A stretch of DNA of 64,000 bases from Drosophila miranda (Eukaryota; Arthropoda; Insecta; Diptera; Drosophilidae): NCBI RefSeq assembly GCF_003369915.1, contig NC_046676.1, forward strand, positions 20,070,001-20,134,000. Reading direction: 5' to 3'. Every line of letters starts with the position of its first letter. Positions within the stretch are counted from its first letter, which is position 1. The notes beneath the pieces were generated by a model. It had not been told where the DNA came from and did not search any database. It saw nothing but the letters and a program-made list of their open reading frames with translations. This document shows, in pieces, positions 14,319 through 26,023 of this stretch. A program made the translations under genes and the position numbers.

Positions 14319-15395
14319 AGTGGGTAGAGAGGGTTGGAGCTACTGAAAGGAGAAACAGAGACGGAGATGGCAATGGCAATGGCGAGGGCGACAAACAAAT
14401 AGTGGAGCAAACGGATGGGGCTTGTCACTTTGTTTGACTCGATTCGGTTTCAATGAACTGTGGAGCCGTAGTCGGAGTCGCCGTCCGATTCGAGGATATT
14501 AGTATGCAGAGCTGATAATCATTAGGAAGGCCTCCCATACACGACGCTCGGCAAGGATTACGTCGCAATTTGCATACGGATACCCGAATGTGCCAGCCAA
14601 AGGTATCCCATCCAATCGCAATCATTGCCAATTCTCAACTGCAGCGAACAAAGGACCAGAGGAGAAAAACCAGCAGCAGCTCTCTGGAAAATCCAACTTT
14701 TTCTAATTAATGGGAATTGGCCAAAAGAACACTGAAAAGCTTTCAACATCAATGTAATGACAGATCAAAGTAGGAAAATGTGGCGAAATACTCATCAGTG
14801 AAGCGGGAGTGGCGGCCCATACCATGGCAAACATTCGAGTCAAGATCGAATTTCCTTATGAAATATATATGTATAAACCTACATAATTGAACATAAAAAG
14901 CCACCTGTAAATTCGCAGCTGTGTCACTTTTCCGACCTTTTCCAAGGCAACTTGTCCTAGCCCTTCTGCGTTTTTATTGCCGCAATTTGTCATTTATCAT
15001 CCAATTGATGGGCGTGGCGCGGAAGCAACATAAACAAGCTACAAATGGCTGTAAAATACGTTCCCTCTTTCCTCTATCTATATATACATATACCTATATA
15101 TATATGGCTATATATGAGAGAGAGAGAGAGTCCTTGATGAAGTATGAATGGAGCCACATCAAAGACTCATTCAGAGCAACTTCTGCTGCTCTGCTCTACT
15201 CTTAAGAGTGGCATTAGCAAAAACTATAGCATTGTTAGGGGCTGATGAGAGCTGTCATAAGGAGCTTAATAACTGTAACTAGGGTTGGGGCGGCGGCGGC
15301 TGGGGGTGGGGAGTACGTGCCAATGGCCCAAGTCGCAGTAATAAACACACGCACAGCCCAGTTAACACTGGAAATGTGCCCCAAGTGTCAGACAG

Positions 15396-15431
15396 GGCAG
15401 GGCAGGGCTGGGCGGGGCAGGGCGGGGCGGG
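15396..15431 (+). repeat. G-tract cluster (G-quadruplex-capable)
   Basis: Repeated GGGCA/GGGGC units give well over four runs of three or more G within about 36 bases, meeting the usual G-quadruplex pattern on the plus strand. Confidence 0.7.
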
Positions 15432-16004
15432 CAGAACATGCAATGAGCGCGGGGTAAGTCCAAGAAAATGGGAAATGGATTTTTAGTGCTCGTTGTTTAG
15501 GTGTTTTTCTTTTTTGTATGTGTGTTTTTATACCCTTGCAGGGCAGTCCAATTTCAGTCGGATTAATATAGAAATGAAAAAACAAATCCATGCCCAATCT
15601 ATTTATAAGAATTATCGTGGTTCAACGATTATATTCAAAGAAATAACTTTCGATGAGCCTCGGTGTAGAGCTGCCAAAGAGGCAACCTATACAAGGGTTT
15701 CTGTTGTCTGCTCAAAGCCTTGGAGATTAAAAGAGATGGATCTATTGATATCCATCTAAATCGAGGGTATATAAACTTCGGCCTGCCGAATAGAGCGTCT
15801 TGATGGTTCGGTTTTATTTTTGTATATTTACTGGGATATATGTCTGCTTTTTTTTGTGTGAGTGTTGTTCTTTGTGTGTGCTGTGGTAAGCACACATAAC
15901 GGTAATTTAATTAACATACACAAACACACACACACACAGAGCCAAGAAGGGAATGTAGAGCACAATAAATCCAAGGGACGGAACGGCCTAGCTGGCCGTT
16001 TGTG

Positions 16005-16027
16005 AGGGGGGGGGGGGGGGGGGAGGG
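16005..16027 (+). repeat. poly-G tract
   Basis: A run of close to twenty consecutive G residues, interrupted and followed by A. Such tracts are rare and prone to sequencing or assembly error as well as to secondary structure. Confidence 0.85.
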
Positions 16028-18540
16028 GGAAACAGTTAGCTTGAGGCACTTACAAAACGTTTCGGCGATACGACTCTTCGTAATCGATATTCAGTTACGA
16101 CAAATCGACTCTTCGTAATCGATATTCAGTCTGTCATCGAATAGGAAATGCGAATATTTGCGAATAACTTTAGTTAGCAAGCACTTGGTATTTTAATTAT
16201 TTACATTAGTTTCGGTTGACCGATCCTATCCACGGCACAGACTTATGTTCAACATTTTATTTTCGTTTCTTAGAATCTGGCTTGAAGCTGTCGAACAGCG
16301 CTCGAGCCTGTTCTTTTATGATAACCACGCACAGCTGTTTATGTGCCGCCGGAAGTTGCACGCTTGAACCGTTAGACCGTCGACCGCTTCACTCTTTGCC
16401 GGGTCGACACAACCGTTAAGAGGCGCGTTCCGCAAGCGTATGGAATGAAAGCTAGAGGAGGACTCGACTAACGGTTCTGGGGACAGTGTTGCCGTGCTGC
16501 GAAAGTACAGGCAGCGTCTGCGCAGAGTGAGAGAGAGACAGAGAGAGAGAGAGAGCGACCTGCTGACTGACGGAACATCTGTGTTTTTGTTATTATGCGG
16601 GCAGCAGGCAGAAGAGAGGCAACGACAACGACTTCAATTCGATTGTGGTGAATGGAGCATACAGAATACAGTTGTTTCAATAAATACCTGTCGAATAATT
16701 GATGACCCACACAGAGCTGACGGTACTCTGATTGGAATTAACCGTACTGGTGGCCTGGTGGTTCACGGATAGCGTAAGGCTGCCACGGAAGACTGAAGCC
16801 CAGCCACTCACACTGGCACAAGTACGTATCGTATCCGTCGTATCCTTGCCCGGGACTGGTATAAGTACTGTGTGCCCCGACGAACTAATGTCAAGGTTTT
16901 TGGCTGCTGTTCAAAGTCCCCCCCCAGCACGGCACGTGGCACGGGCACGGGCACGGACAGGCGGTTGGGGATGGAGCGTATAGGCGATTATGCCACTACC
17001 AGGCCAATCCTGCCACTCTCTGTCTCTCGCTGTTCCGTGCATCTTTCTCTTCGCCGTACTGCTGCCTCGCATGAATGAGCAAAAAAGTCGCGACAAGCCC
17101 AGTTCCAAAGCCAATGTCAAGTGCAAGCGGAAGCCAGGGTAGAGGCAAAATCACTTTACATGCACCCCGACTACCCCCACTCCCGACAAAAGCCATCGCT
17201 GTGGGTACTATTGGGGCCAATGGCGATGGGCACTTACCCAAGTGACCCCCAAACCGGACGGCACACTCACGCAAATGGGCGTGCATCTGTGTATATTTTA
17301 TAAGTCATCGATTGCACTCGTCCTTCACTGGCCCATTCCGCCACTAGCCCTAGACTCAATGAGTCGATGTGTGCTGTGCTGTGCCGAGGGATACTGACCC
17401 AGGCCAGACCCAGGTGCCGCAGGTCGGATGCGATTATACGCCAATTAAGCAAGTGGCAAAGGAAATATTGGTACACATACTACATACTTACCACTATGTA
17501 TATCCGCAGACTATCAGTGGGCTAGTCCTTGCTCCCATTGCTCTCAGATTGATTCTTGGACAACCGGCAGACTAATTTCAAAGAGAATGCTTCAAAGGCA
17601 GCATACATGTCGGGTGCATGACGAGGAATATTGATGCTCGATGCGTGTTTCGCCGATAAGGATTGTTATCCCCAGTACTCAAAGAATATATTTGTATAAT
17701 AGAGGTATTTAACAGCCAGATCAGTCTCTGTCTGTCCTTTCTTTTTTTTTAGATCTCTGAGTATTGAAACTCCCAGGATATAACACTGAAACACGTCCGG
17801 TTACCGGTACTTCAATTCTCTTTTAAGCAATCTTTACCTACTCGGGCCCGGTACAAACGCGCAGAAACTAAGTAATTTTCGGTCCGGTAACTATCTAGCC
17901 ACAAATACTCAGTCTTTGGCGACGCACAACTTAGATCGAGACTTGAGACCCTTCTAGGTCGCAAGTTTGTAAAACTAACTGCATTGCTTGGGCATGATTC
18001 AGCCCATGGGTTGTATGGGTGTATGGGTTGGCACGATCTCGTGCTCTTGAGCAGAGCAGCCGATTTTCGAGACGAAAACAGGGTTATGCATGAATAAAAT
18101 AGTCCACAAATGACAGCAATATTGAAACCTATACATGCAGAATGTGAGAATGCGTGTGCACCCACGCATGCTTTAATATATGTTTCCTTAAGGGAAACCG
18201 AAGACCCTGGGTCCTCTTGCAGAAAGTTCGTTTGCAACGTATTCGTTGTATGGTTAGTGTTTCGATTTCAAAAGATGTATATGGTTATGGGCCGTTCAAG
18301 GAAAAACGGCTATGGGAATATTGACAGCGCGTACTATCGTCCTTCTGCGCGTTTCGAAAGTAAGACCAAAACTATTTTACTCGAAAGTATTTATTTATGC
18401 TGAATACATACATATAGTATATGGAAAGTGCAGGCTGTAGCCTGTTCAAATCACCAACAAAATATGTACAAATGGAAAACGTAAGCAGAGACGTAAGGAC
18501 AGACTGCACTAAACGCCGAATCAGTTTTGAAAAACAAAAT

Positions 18541-19660
18541 CAAAACGAGGTGGAACGTTGTGAGTTGCTGCGGACACCGCAACTCTACAGTTATACCCGA
18601 TACTAAGTCAGTATGGCTCTCCTCCGGCAGACGCCGCTAATATTAAACGACATGACAAAGAGTGCGTGCGAGAGAGACAGAAAATCAGTCTGAGCGTGAC
18701 GTCGGGTGCTGCGTAGCCAGTGCAAATTGATTTGTTCCTTTTGGCTATAAAAATGATCTGATCTGATCCAGATTCAGCAATCTGATAGATATGGTCATTA
18801 TCTATGATTCTCGAATGTGCAATATTGTGGATGCAACAGATTTTTTTCCTTTGGGTGGCCGGAAGGGGGTGGGGCGAAATTCTGAGATAAACGTTTTATA
18901 GTGAGATCTAACAGAAGTGCGGATACCAAATTTGGTTACTGTAGCCTTAATAGTCTCTGAGATTTGTGGATGCCCCAGATTTTCGTCCTTTGCGGGGGCG
19001 GAAGGGGGTGTGGCGAAATTTGGACACGAAACGGTCAAGGTCCGATATCACAGGAGTGTGGATACCAAATTTGGTTGCTCTGGCTCTTATAGGTTCTGAG
19101 ATCCTTGAACTCATATTTTGCAATTGGCAAAGCCGACCATGAAACCTGTGTGTTAGAGAGAGACAGAGCGAGAAAGAATGAAATTGTTTTCTTGATTCTG
19201 GCTATAATAATTATACGATCTGGTTGAGATTTTACACTCTAGAACATATAGTCATCCTATACGATTCTGCGTTTTTGGTTTTATCGTATCTTTAAAAATG
19301 TAGATGCCACAGATTTTCGTCCTTTGTGGGGGCGGAAGTGGGCGGGGCGAAGTTTTGAAATATTTTTGTAGCAGTGACATATCACAGAAGTCTGGATCCA
19401 AAACATCGTTGCTCTAGATCTTATAGTCTTTGAGCACTAGGCGCTGAAGGGGACGGACGGACGGACGGACGGACGGACGGACGGACGGACGGACGGACAG
19501 ACGGACAGACAGACAGGGCTCAATCGACTCGGCTATTGATGCTGATCAAGAATATATATACTTTATGGGGTCGGAAACGATTCCTTCTGGACGTTACACA
19601 CATCCACTTTTACCACAAATCTAATATACCCCAATACTCATTTTGAGTATCGGGTATAAC
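18541..19660 (+). mobile_element. DINE/mini-me (Helitron-like, non-autonomous) element, copy 1
   Basis: The element is about 1.1 kb. It carries a perfect 15-bp inverted repeat, GTTATACCCGATACT at 18590-18604 and its reverse complement at 19646-19660. A hairpin-forming segment (GAGTTGCTGCGG...CCGCAACTC) lies just outside the first inverted repeat at 18562-18585. Inside is a GACG/GACA tetranucleotide array at 19451-19516. Subterminal inverted repeats, a hairpin and a (GTCY)n array are hallmarks of the Drosophila DINE-1/mini-me group of Helentron-derived elements. A near-identical copy in opposite orientation lies at 59435-60475. There is no coding capacity; ORFs inside are spurious. The outer boundaries are estimated from where the two copies stop matching. 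Confidence 0.8.
19451..19516. repeat. GACG/GACA tetranucleotide array inside the DINE element
   Basis: Tandem GGAC units ending in GACA variants, the (GTCY)n microsatellite typical of mini-me elements. The copy at 59587-59627 has a shorter and more interrupted array, showing length change since the two copies separated. Confidence 0.9.
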
Positions 19661-20133
19661 AAAATACCTTTGTGTGATACCAGTATTTTTGGATACAAAC
19701 ATAAAACGTACCTTAAGTTCTTTGCTCGATCGAAGTTTTGCTCTTTCAGTATTTATTCAATGTTTGTAATATTTCATCTAAGTTTAGAACTTAGTTATCG
19801 GGAACAACTAAATTAAATAAAATCATGAATATAGTTAAAAAAAAAAAAACCTTAGGCCGGCCTTATGGCAAGATACACGTTATCCGAAAAACGGAATTTC
19901 CTCGGGATGGGATTTGAGTCGTTTTACACGACTGTTAAATTGTATCTTAACATTGAGAAATGGGCGCTTAAATATGAGCTAATTATTCAGGCTAATTTCA
20001 TCATCATGGGATAGGCCCGATGCAGATATAAATGTGGGAGTTACACTTTTAAACGAAGCTGAAATGCCACCATAAATAAATTAAATTACATTATACTTAT
20101 GGACTATATGTAAATAAAAAAATATGATCCCGA

Positions 20134-23100
20134 TTACGACCAGGTTTTGGGTACGCTGAACGATCCGAAGCGCTGATGAGCGTCCACGCCACGCACAGCG
20201 AAATAGTAGCGTTGGTTCTCTTGAAACTGGTTGAGCGTGACGGCCATGGGCAACAGCATGGCTTTGACATCGCCCACGTGCCTCCAGGAGTCGGTGCTGG
20301 GCTCTTGTAGTGTCTCCTGGTACGCAAAAATCTGATACGTTACGCATTCAGCATATTTACTACTCGCATCCTCCAGATTCCAGGAGATGACAATGCCTGT
20401 ATCCATTAGGCTGATGCGTATGAGAGGCCGCGACGGCGGAAGTTTCCAGGCGGGATTGAAGGGCTGTGCAGGCGATGAAGGCAGCGGCGCTGGATGCGAG
20501 TACCTTAATCGAGTGGCGGAAGGCGGCGTATTCTCCGACCGTATCTGCATCGTCACGTTCGATCCAAGGGAATGGCGCTGACCTGGTGAAGACGTCAAAG
20601 CGAGTCAGCCAACGATCGTGGATTCAATTTAATGCACTCACCTCCACTATTATTGGTGACTATTTGTCTGGCATTGGCTCTCGGCATTTGCAGGGGCGAC
20701 AATCTCACAGCATTTCCACTAGCAGGTGTACGACCTGATCCCGAGGCTCTTGTCTCAGACACTGTTGCCCCCAAAGAATTCCTCTTCACGGCCATGTTGG
20801 ATGATTGCCGTGAATGTGCGTGGACCTCTGCAGCATTAGCTGAAGCCGCCATAGCTGCCGCAGCATCGTCTTCATCTGTGAGATCAATTACGGCCTTCTC
20901 CTTCGGCTTGGCCGGAGCCAGGTTGGGTTGGCCATAATTGACGGCACTGCCGCCTGGTCCTCCACTGCTGGTTGGGGAAATGGGTACCGAAACCATATTA
21001 GCTCCCTTAGGGCCTATTGAGCGCACTTTTGTTGCACATTTTGGCCCCTGCTTGCCCGGACTGGGACCAGGAACAGGGCGGGTTCTGCGAGGAATTAGAA
21101 GAGCATATATTACAGGAGCAAACTAGGTAATCGAATGACTTACGCTTGATATTGTTGCTTTTGGGTTGTATATGGACCTCTGTTCCGCATAGCAGCCGCC
21201 GATGCAGTGCTTCCTGTGTGCTTTGAGGCATGCATAGGCCTTTGAGGTCCAGGGGCAGAGGTCTGTAAGCCACTTATTGTGGCCTGGTTGTTCACCTGGG
21301 CTGCTGGCAATACGTTTCCTGGCACTGGTCGCTGTGGGGTAATCTTCTGCATGCATCCCCTGCGTACAGGAGTAGAGGCAGTCGAGGCAGGAGTCTGATT
21401 GTAGGAAACGGAGGAGCGTTGCGGTGGCAGTTGCTGCTGCTGGTTCTGCTTTTGATGATTTTGTTGTTGTTGTTGCTGTTGCTGCTGCGCATTGGAACTC
21501 GCGACCGAACTAGCTGCCCGCATCGACTGCAACGGCGGACGCATAGGAGCAGCAAGTGCCTGATCTACAGCACTGTGTGATGCACTCGGCTTCATGACCT
21601 TAAAAGGAATGCCTACTTGCAGTCCAACAGCTCGTGTAATTCTTACCGGTGCCGTGAAATGTGCATTCTTGGTCTCCAAATCCTTCAGCACCCGCTTGTG
21701 CACCGTGTCCAGGTCGAGGTACTGTTTGGATACTTCGGCTAGCCTGCGACGATAGATGGCAAGCGTCTTCTCATTCTTGTCCAGCTGGCAGCGGATTTCC
21801 GCGAACTCGCTTTTCACCATCATACCCTCAACGACCTTCTGGAGGACGAATTCTTCCAGATCATGGCGGGTCAAGTTGTCAAAGCTCTTGCGAAAGCTCT
21901 TAAGGAACTCAAGGCGCAGAGGTTTAACGTCTATTTTGTGCTCTGGCTCTGGTTTTAGCTGCAATTTAAGCTTCTTTTGTTCCTTTATATTTACTGGGTC
22001 TTCTTTCTTAACCAACTCGCAGTCCACCTTTTTGTCCTGTACATCCAAATCAATTTGAAGCGTGCCATCATTAGAGCTACTTGAATCGAAATCATCAGTC
22101 CTGCGCTTCTTACTGGGAATGCCTTCCTTTTCCGCGGGGCTGGCGTATAAGGAATCGTGGCTACGCTTGGTCACAGTGGAAATGGGTTCGGTCTCGCTGC
22201 CATCGGTGGACAGTCGAGACTGCTTTGGCTCCGCATCCACATCTGCATCAGCTTTCGTCTCTGACTCCACATCAGAATTGGATTTCTCCGCGGTGCTAGC
22301 CTCCACATTGTTCGGCTCAACTGGTTCGACAGCTTCAGCGGGACACAACAGATTGCTGCTCGAGTTGCTGTCCCCGTCTTCCGTGGCAGTGGTCTTTATG
22401 TTATTGTGTGGTTTCAGCTTCTGCTTCTCGAACTGATCGCATGCATTGTCGGAATTGTCCGCTTGAAGTTCTTTGCTTTCAGTGGACTCTATTGGTATGT
22501 CATCTGGAGTGGGGCAGGTGGACTCCTTTTCGCAACCCTGGGCTCCCTTATCTTGGGGTTTCTTTGGAGGTAGCTCCTCTTCTTCGTCCTCGGATACCAA
22601 AACGATGTCGTTTTCCATATTGTTAGTCACTTTTGATTTAATTTCCTTTCCCTCCGCAGGATCTTCTGGATCCTTGGGCTTTTCAATAGGTTCAAAGAAG
22701 ATGACTTCGTCATCCGAGTCTGCATCTTTGAAAGCTTCTTTAGGGGATTTCTTTCCCGTGTACAATTCTAATTCCATGCCCTTCCCATATGACAATGTCT
22801 TGGGTGGGATCTCTAGTTCGCTATCTGTAACACCATTAGTCGTTGGCTCCTTTTTATTTTCACTACTTGTGTGTTCCTTTGCATTCTTTGCCACCTTTTC
22901 CGTCTTTTTGCCAGCATCTTTGAGGGTTTCTCCTGTTACTTCCACTGCGATCACATCAGTGGTACTCGTGTTATCCATTGTTTCCTCCGTCTGAGCTTTA
23001 TCCTCTGGCTTCTGGGTATCTTCTGAAGCAGCTATCTTTTTATCTGCTTCGTCAGTGTCCATTGGCTCAAATGAGTTGGTATTTTCTAGGGTCTCCTTGG

Positions 23101-24212
23101 CCTTATCTTCAGTAATCTCATCTTCAACCTTTTTCTGATGTTCAGCTAGATCGGGAACAGTTTCTTTGTTATCTGTTAGGTCGTCCTCGCATACAATACA
23201 CTCCTCCGAAGAATCTAGATCGATGACTGGTACAGTTAAGGGATCCTTACCAGGGGTCTTTTCTTTGAGAATTTCCTCATCTGAGGAAATGTCATCTAGA
23301 GCATAAGTGGGACTTTCACGATAAATGACTTTATACTCGGAAGCCTCAGCGGTTTTCTCGTCGGATGTCTGCGACTTCTTCAAGTCCTGGGAACTGGTGG
23401 CATCAAAATCATCTGAACTCGATATGTTATCCAGACCATCCAGAAAAATATCATCCGTGGACTGGCTTAGCTTTTTCTTGATCTCGGCTGCAGAACTATC
23501 TCCATTGGTTTTCTCCCTAGGTTTTTTCACATGTGATGCTTCTTCTTTAATTTCCTCCCCTGTCTCGGAATCTTCTTTGTTGTCTACCACTTTTTCCACA
23601 TAGCTTTCAGCTTCAATATCCTCCTTTGCTGTCACAGTATATTCAATCTCTTTCGCACTGTCTTCAGCTTCAGTTTTCTCCGATTCGCGCGTCACGCTGC
23701 TTTCACCCGCTCCGGCTTTTTTGCCTTCTTCTTTTGTGTCAGCTGTGTTTTCCTTTTCGACCGCAGGGTTGCTTTTCTTTTCCTTATCGCAATCGTCTGC
23801 TGACTCTTTGACGAATGCCGCCTCGGGTTCTGGCGCAGCCACTGGGTTAGAAACTGAAGAATCCTTGGGACAATCCACAATTGAACTGATTTTATCCAGC
23901 AACTCGTCCAAGTCATTTCCAGCGTTTCGTTTTTCTTTCAGGCCATCTGTTGTCTTAAGACAGGCGATTGCTATTGTTTCGTCGCCATTAGTCAATTCAT
24001 TGAATTCTTCGTCATCCCTGGACGATCGTCCCGATCGATTGCCGATTTCTGTAACAATTTATGGCATAAAAAAGATTCGTTTTTTTATTTTTATTTTATT
24101 TTCACTTACCACTGGGGCTGTTATTATCAATGAGTTCCTCGGCGATTCCTCCCATGATTGCGCCTTCTATTGATAGTTCTTCTAATTCCATGTTCTGGCT
24201 TACTTCCATCAT
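20134..24212 (-). CDS. wde: Windei, ATF7IP-type cofactor of the H3K9 methyltransferase SETDB1/Eggless
   Basis: I join four coding exons: 24110-24212, 21144-24048, 20642-21084 and 20134-20582. Phases agree at every junction and give about 1299 residues. The start is the ATG at 24210-24212, immediately followed by a second ATG. The first ~740 residues are acidic, Lys/Glu/Ser-rich and probably disordered. Residues ~740-835 form a charged helical/coiled-coil block, the region by which this family binds SETDB1/Egg. A poly-Gln tract and a Pro/Ser-rich linker follow. Residues ~1200-1299 form a fibronectin type III domain (ILE..ISWNLE, YYFAVRG), the conserved C-terminal domain of ATF7IP proteins. VIDLTDEDD near residue 1067 is a strong SUMO-interacting motif. 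The family acts in the nucleus to stabilise Egg and promote H3K9 trimethylation. The length is slightly below that of the D. melanogaster protein. Confidence 0.93.
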
Positions 24213-24910
24213 TTTATTACGGTGTTTATTTTTTTATTTTTTGTAGTTGCAAAGCATTGAACTGTTAAACAATTTAAAAAAAGGAATGTCATTAACTGAG
24301 AACCGGATGAAATGGTTCCCCAAAGGAATGATTCCTCGTAAATTAATAACATTAAAGCATTAAAAGCTTTGAGGGAGAAGCTTGTGCGAGCTTTGACAAC
24401 TTTCGGCTTGATTGGTGCAAAGGTCAAGAATTGGGTTTACAAAGCATGTCTCATGTCTTCCAAAGTTAGGCCTACTAACGTCCAAGGGACAAACCCTGGA
24501 ACACCCATCCAGCCCGGGGAAGATCCACCATATTTCGGCGAGACAAGGCTGCTAAGGGATTTTTAATTATTGTTTTTTTATTTCCTAATAATAGATAGTA
24601 ACACTATCTAAACCACTGATCCCAAAAATCCAAACTCCAAACCAGAAATATAACTCAAGACCACCAGCTTTCTGCTTGACGCTTTGCGCTATTTCGGTTT
24701 CGGTGTGTATCTATCAAACAAAACCATGTGTTGTTGTTGCTTTTTCCGAGCGGTCGGTCGTCGTTCGCTTGTCGGCGAACGCGAGCGCAACAACAACGAA
24801 GTGATTGCAGCAGAAAGAAACAAAGCAAAGCAAGGGAAACGGCGTGCAAAAAGAAGAGAAAGAAAGATAAATGAAGGAAACTGGAGGAAAGGCGAAACAT
24901 GCACAATGTG

Positions 24911-24946
24911 TGGGGACGGGACGGGGGACGGGGGACGGGGGACGTA
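24911..24946 (+). repeat. GGGGGAC tandem tract (G-quadruplex-capable)
   Basis: Four to five tandem GGGACGGG/GGGGGACG units on the plus strand satisfy the G-quadruplex pattern. The tract lies about 700 bp upstream of the wde start codon. Confidence 0.7.
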
Positions 24947-25990
24947 AAGGAAAACTTTTTCCGAGTCGTCGGTATAATACTAACAAAAGTGAGGTTATGT
25001 TATGTCAGAAAACTGTGCCTGCACATTATATATTTACATTTGTATCGAACTATTGTTTGAGGTGACTTACTTATTATAAGAAAACTTGGACGGCTTGAAT
25101 TGTTTTGCTTGGTATTTTATTATTTGAGTTTAACTACACTTGAAGAAATCGAAATGACTTGGAGTTCTCGCCGAGTTCACGGCAGCACTGAAACACAGTG
25201 CCGTACCGAACATCAAACCAGCTGACGGCGAGCGCAAAGAGAGAACATGTAGTTTCGGCTGAAAGCGGCGAGAGAGGAAGAGAGCACGTACAGCAGTATG
25301 GTGGTCGGTGGTCTAGGGAAAGAGGGCGTGTCAAAGTGGGATGATAAGACACGATAGTAATTCTACAATGGAAATCACTTTCACATCCATCTTAAAGCCC
25401 TTACGCTTATTTCCAGCCGTACATAATGTACATATGTATGTCTATGTCTGTGCTGATTTTGTAGGGCAGCAAAGAAGTCTGGCCACAGTTGCACCTCAAA
25501 ATGTCCTAGAGCAGCACCTCGCAAACGATGTTTTACGGGTTTCGCCATAGCAAGTTGGCAGTCTCGTTAATGACGTCGTTGTCCCACTGGATGGTCGTAC
25601 GGGGTAAGGGTAAGGGGGTTTTTTAAATTGACCAGGGATCTTCGTTGGTTAACGAGTGAGCCCCGCACCGTTTTGATAACAGCGCAAAGAAAAAGCAAAC
25701 GTAAAATAATGGCAAAGGTAGCGCCGCGTTTTTACAAACAGATGCGCTTGAGTGTGTGCGAGTGGGAGGGTAAAATGTGTGAATAATCTGCGAGAGCGGG
25801 ACGACCGTATGATTTGGTGATTGAAATGTAAGGGGGGAGCGTAAATTAAATAAATATATTTAGTATTTCTTTTAGTTCCGAATTCAAAGATTTTTAAACA
25901 CTAAATACCAATTACCGGGGCAAAAATTAAAAAGTATACAAACATACATACATAGCTTTGTTTGTAAAACTAGCCGTCATAATAGAAAAG

Positions 25991-26023
25991 TGGGAGGGGT
26001 GGGGTGGGGTTGGGTTGGGTTGG
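25991..26023 (+). repeat. GGGGT/GGGTT tandem tract (G-quadruplex-capable)
   Basis: Tandem GGGGT units grade into GGGTT units, a telomere-like G-strand pattern. Drosophila telomeres do not use such repeats, so this is best read as an interstitial G-rich simple repeat. Confidence 0.7.

Larger units (their letters stand above)
12317..18540. other. non-coding region with repeats
   Basis: No gene is recognised. The stretch contains several CA/GT arrays, GA arrays at 9776-9793 (just outside) and 16529-16557, a G-rich tract at 15396-15431, a poly-G run at about 16005-16026, and a short direct repeat at 16071-16130. The block 17780-18440 looks different in texture from its surroundings and could be an old mobile-element remnant, but I cannot assign it. 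Confidence 0.5.

Noticed and set aside
17812-18237. 141-codon minus frame next to the DINE element
   Set aside because: No recognisable protein family; no signals of expression; may be mobile-element debris.
18802-19099. Short frames inside both DINE copies with the same translation
   Set aside because: Shared only because the elements are copies; stops and lack of start context show no protein is encoded.
24369-24566. 65-codon plus frame ending in a Pro/Gly-rich segment upstream of wde
   Set aside because: Opens on TTG, no ATG in frame, no family match, no splice sites that rescue it. Kept only as a note.
25991-26023. Telomere-like GGGTT repeat as an interstitial telomere
   Set aside because: Drosophila telomeres are retrotransposon arrays; a short G-rich tract is better explained as a simple repeat.
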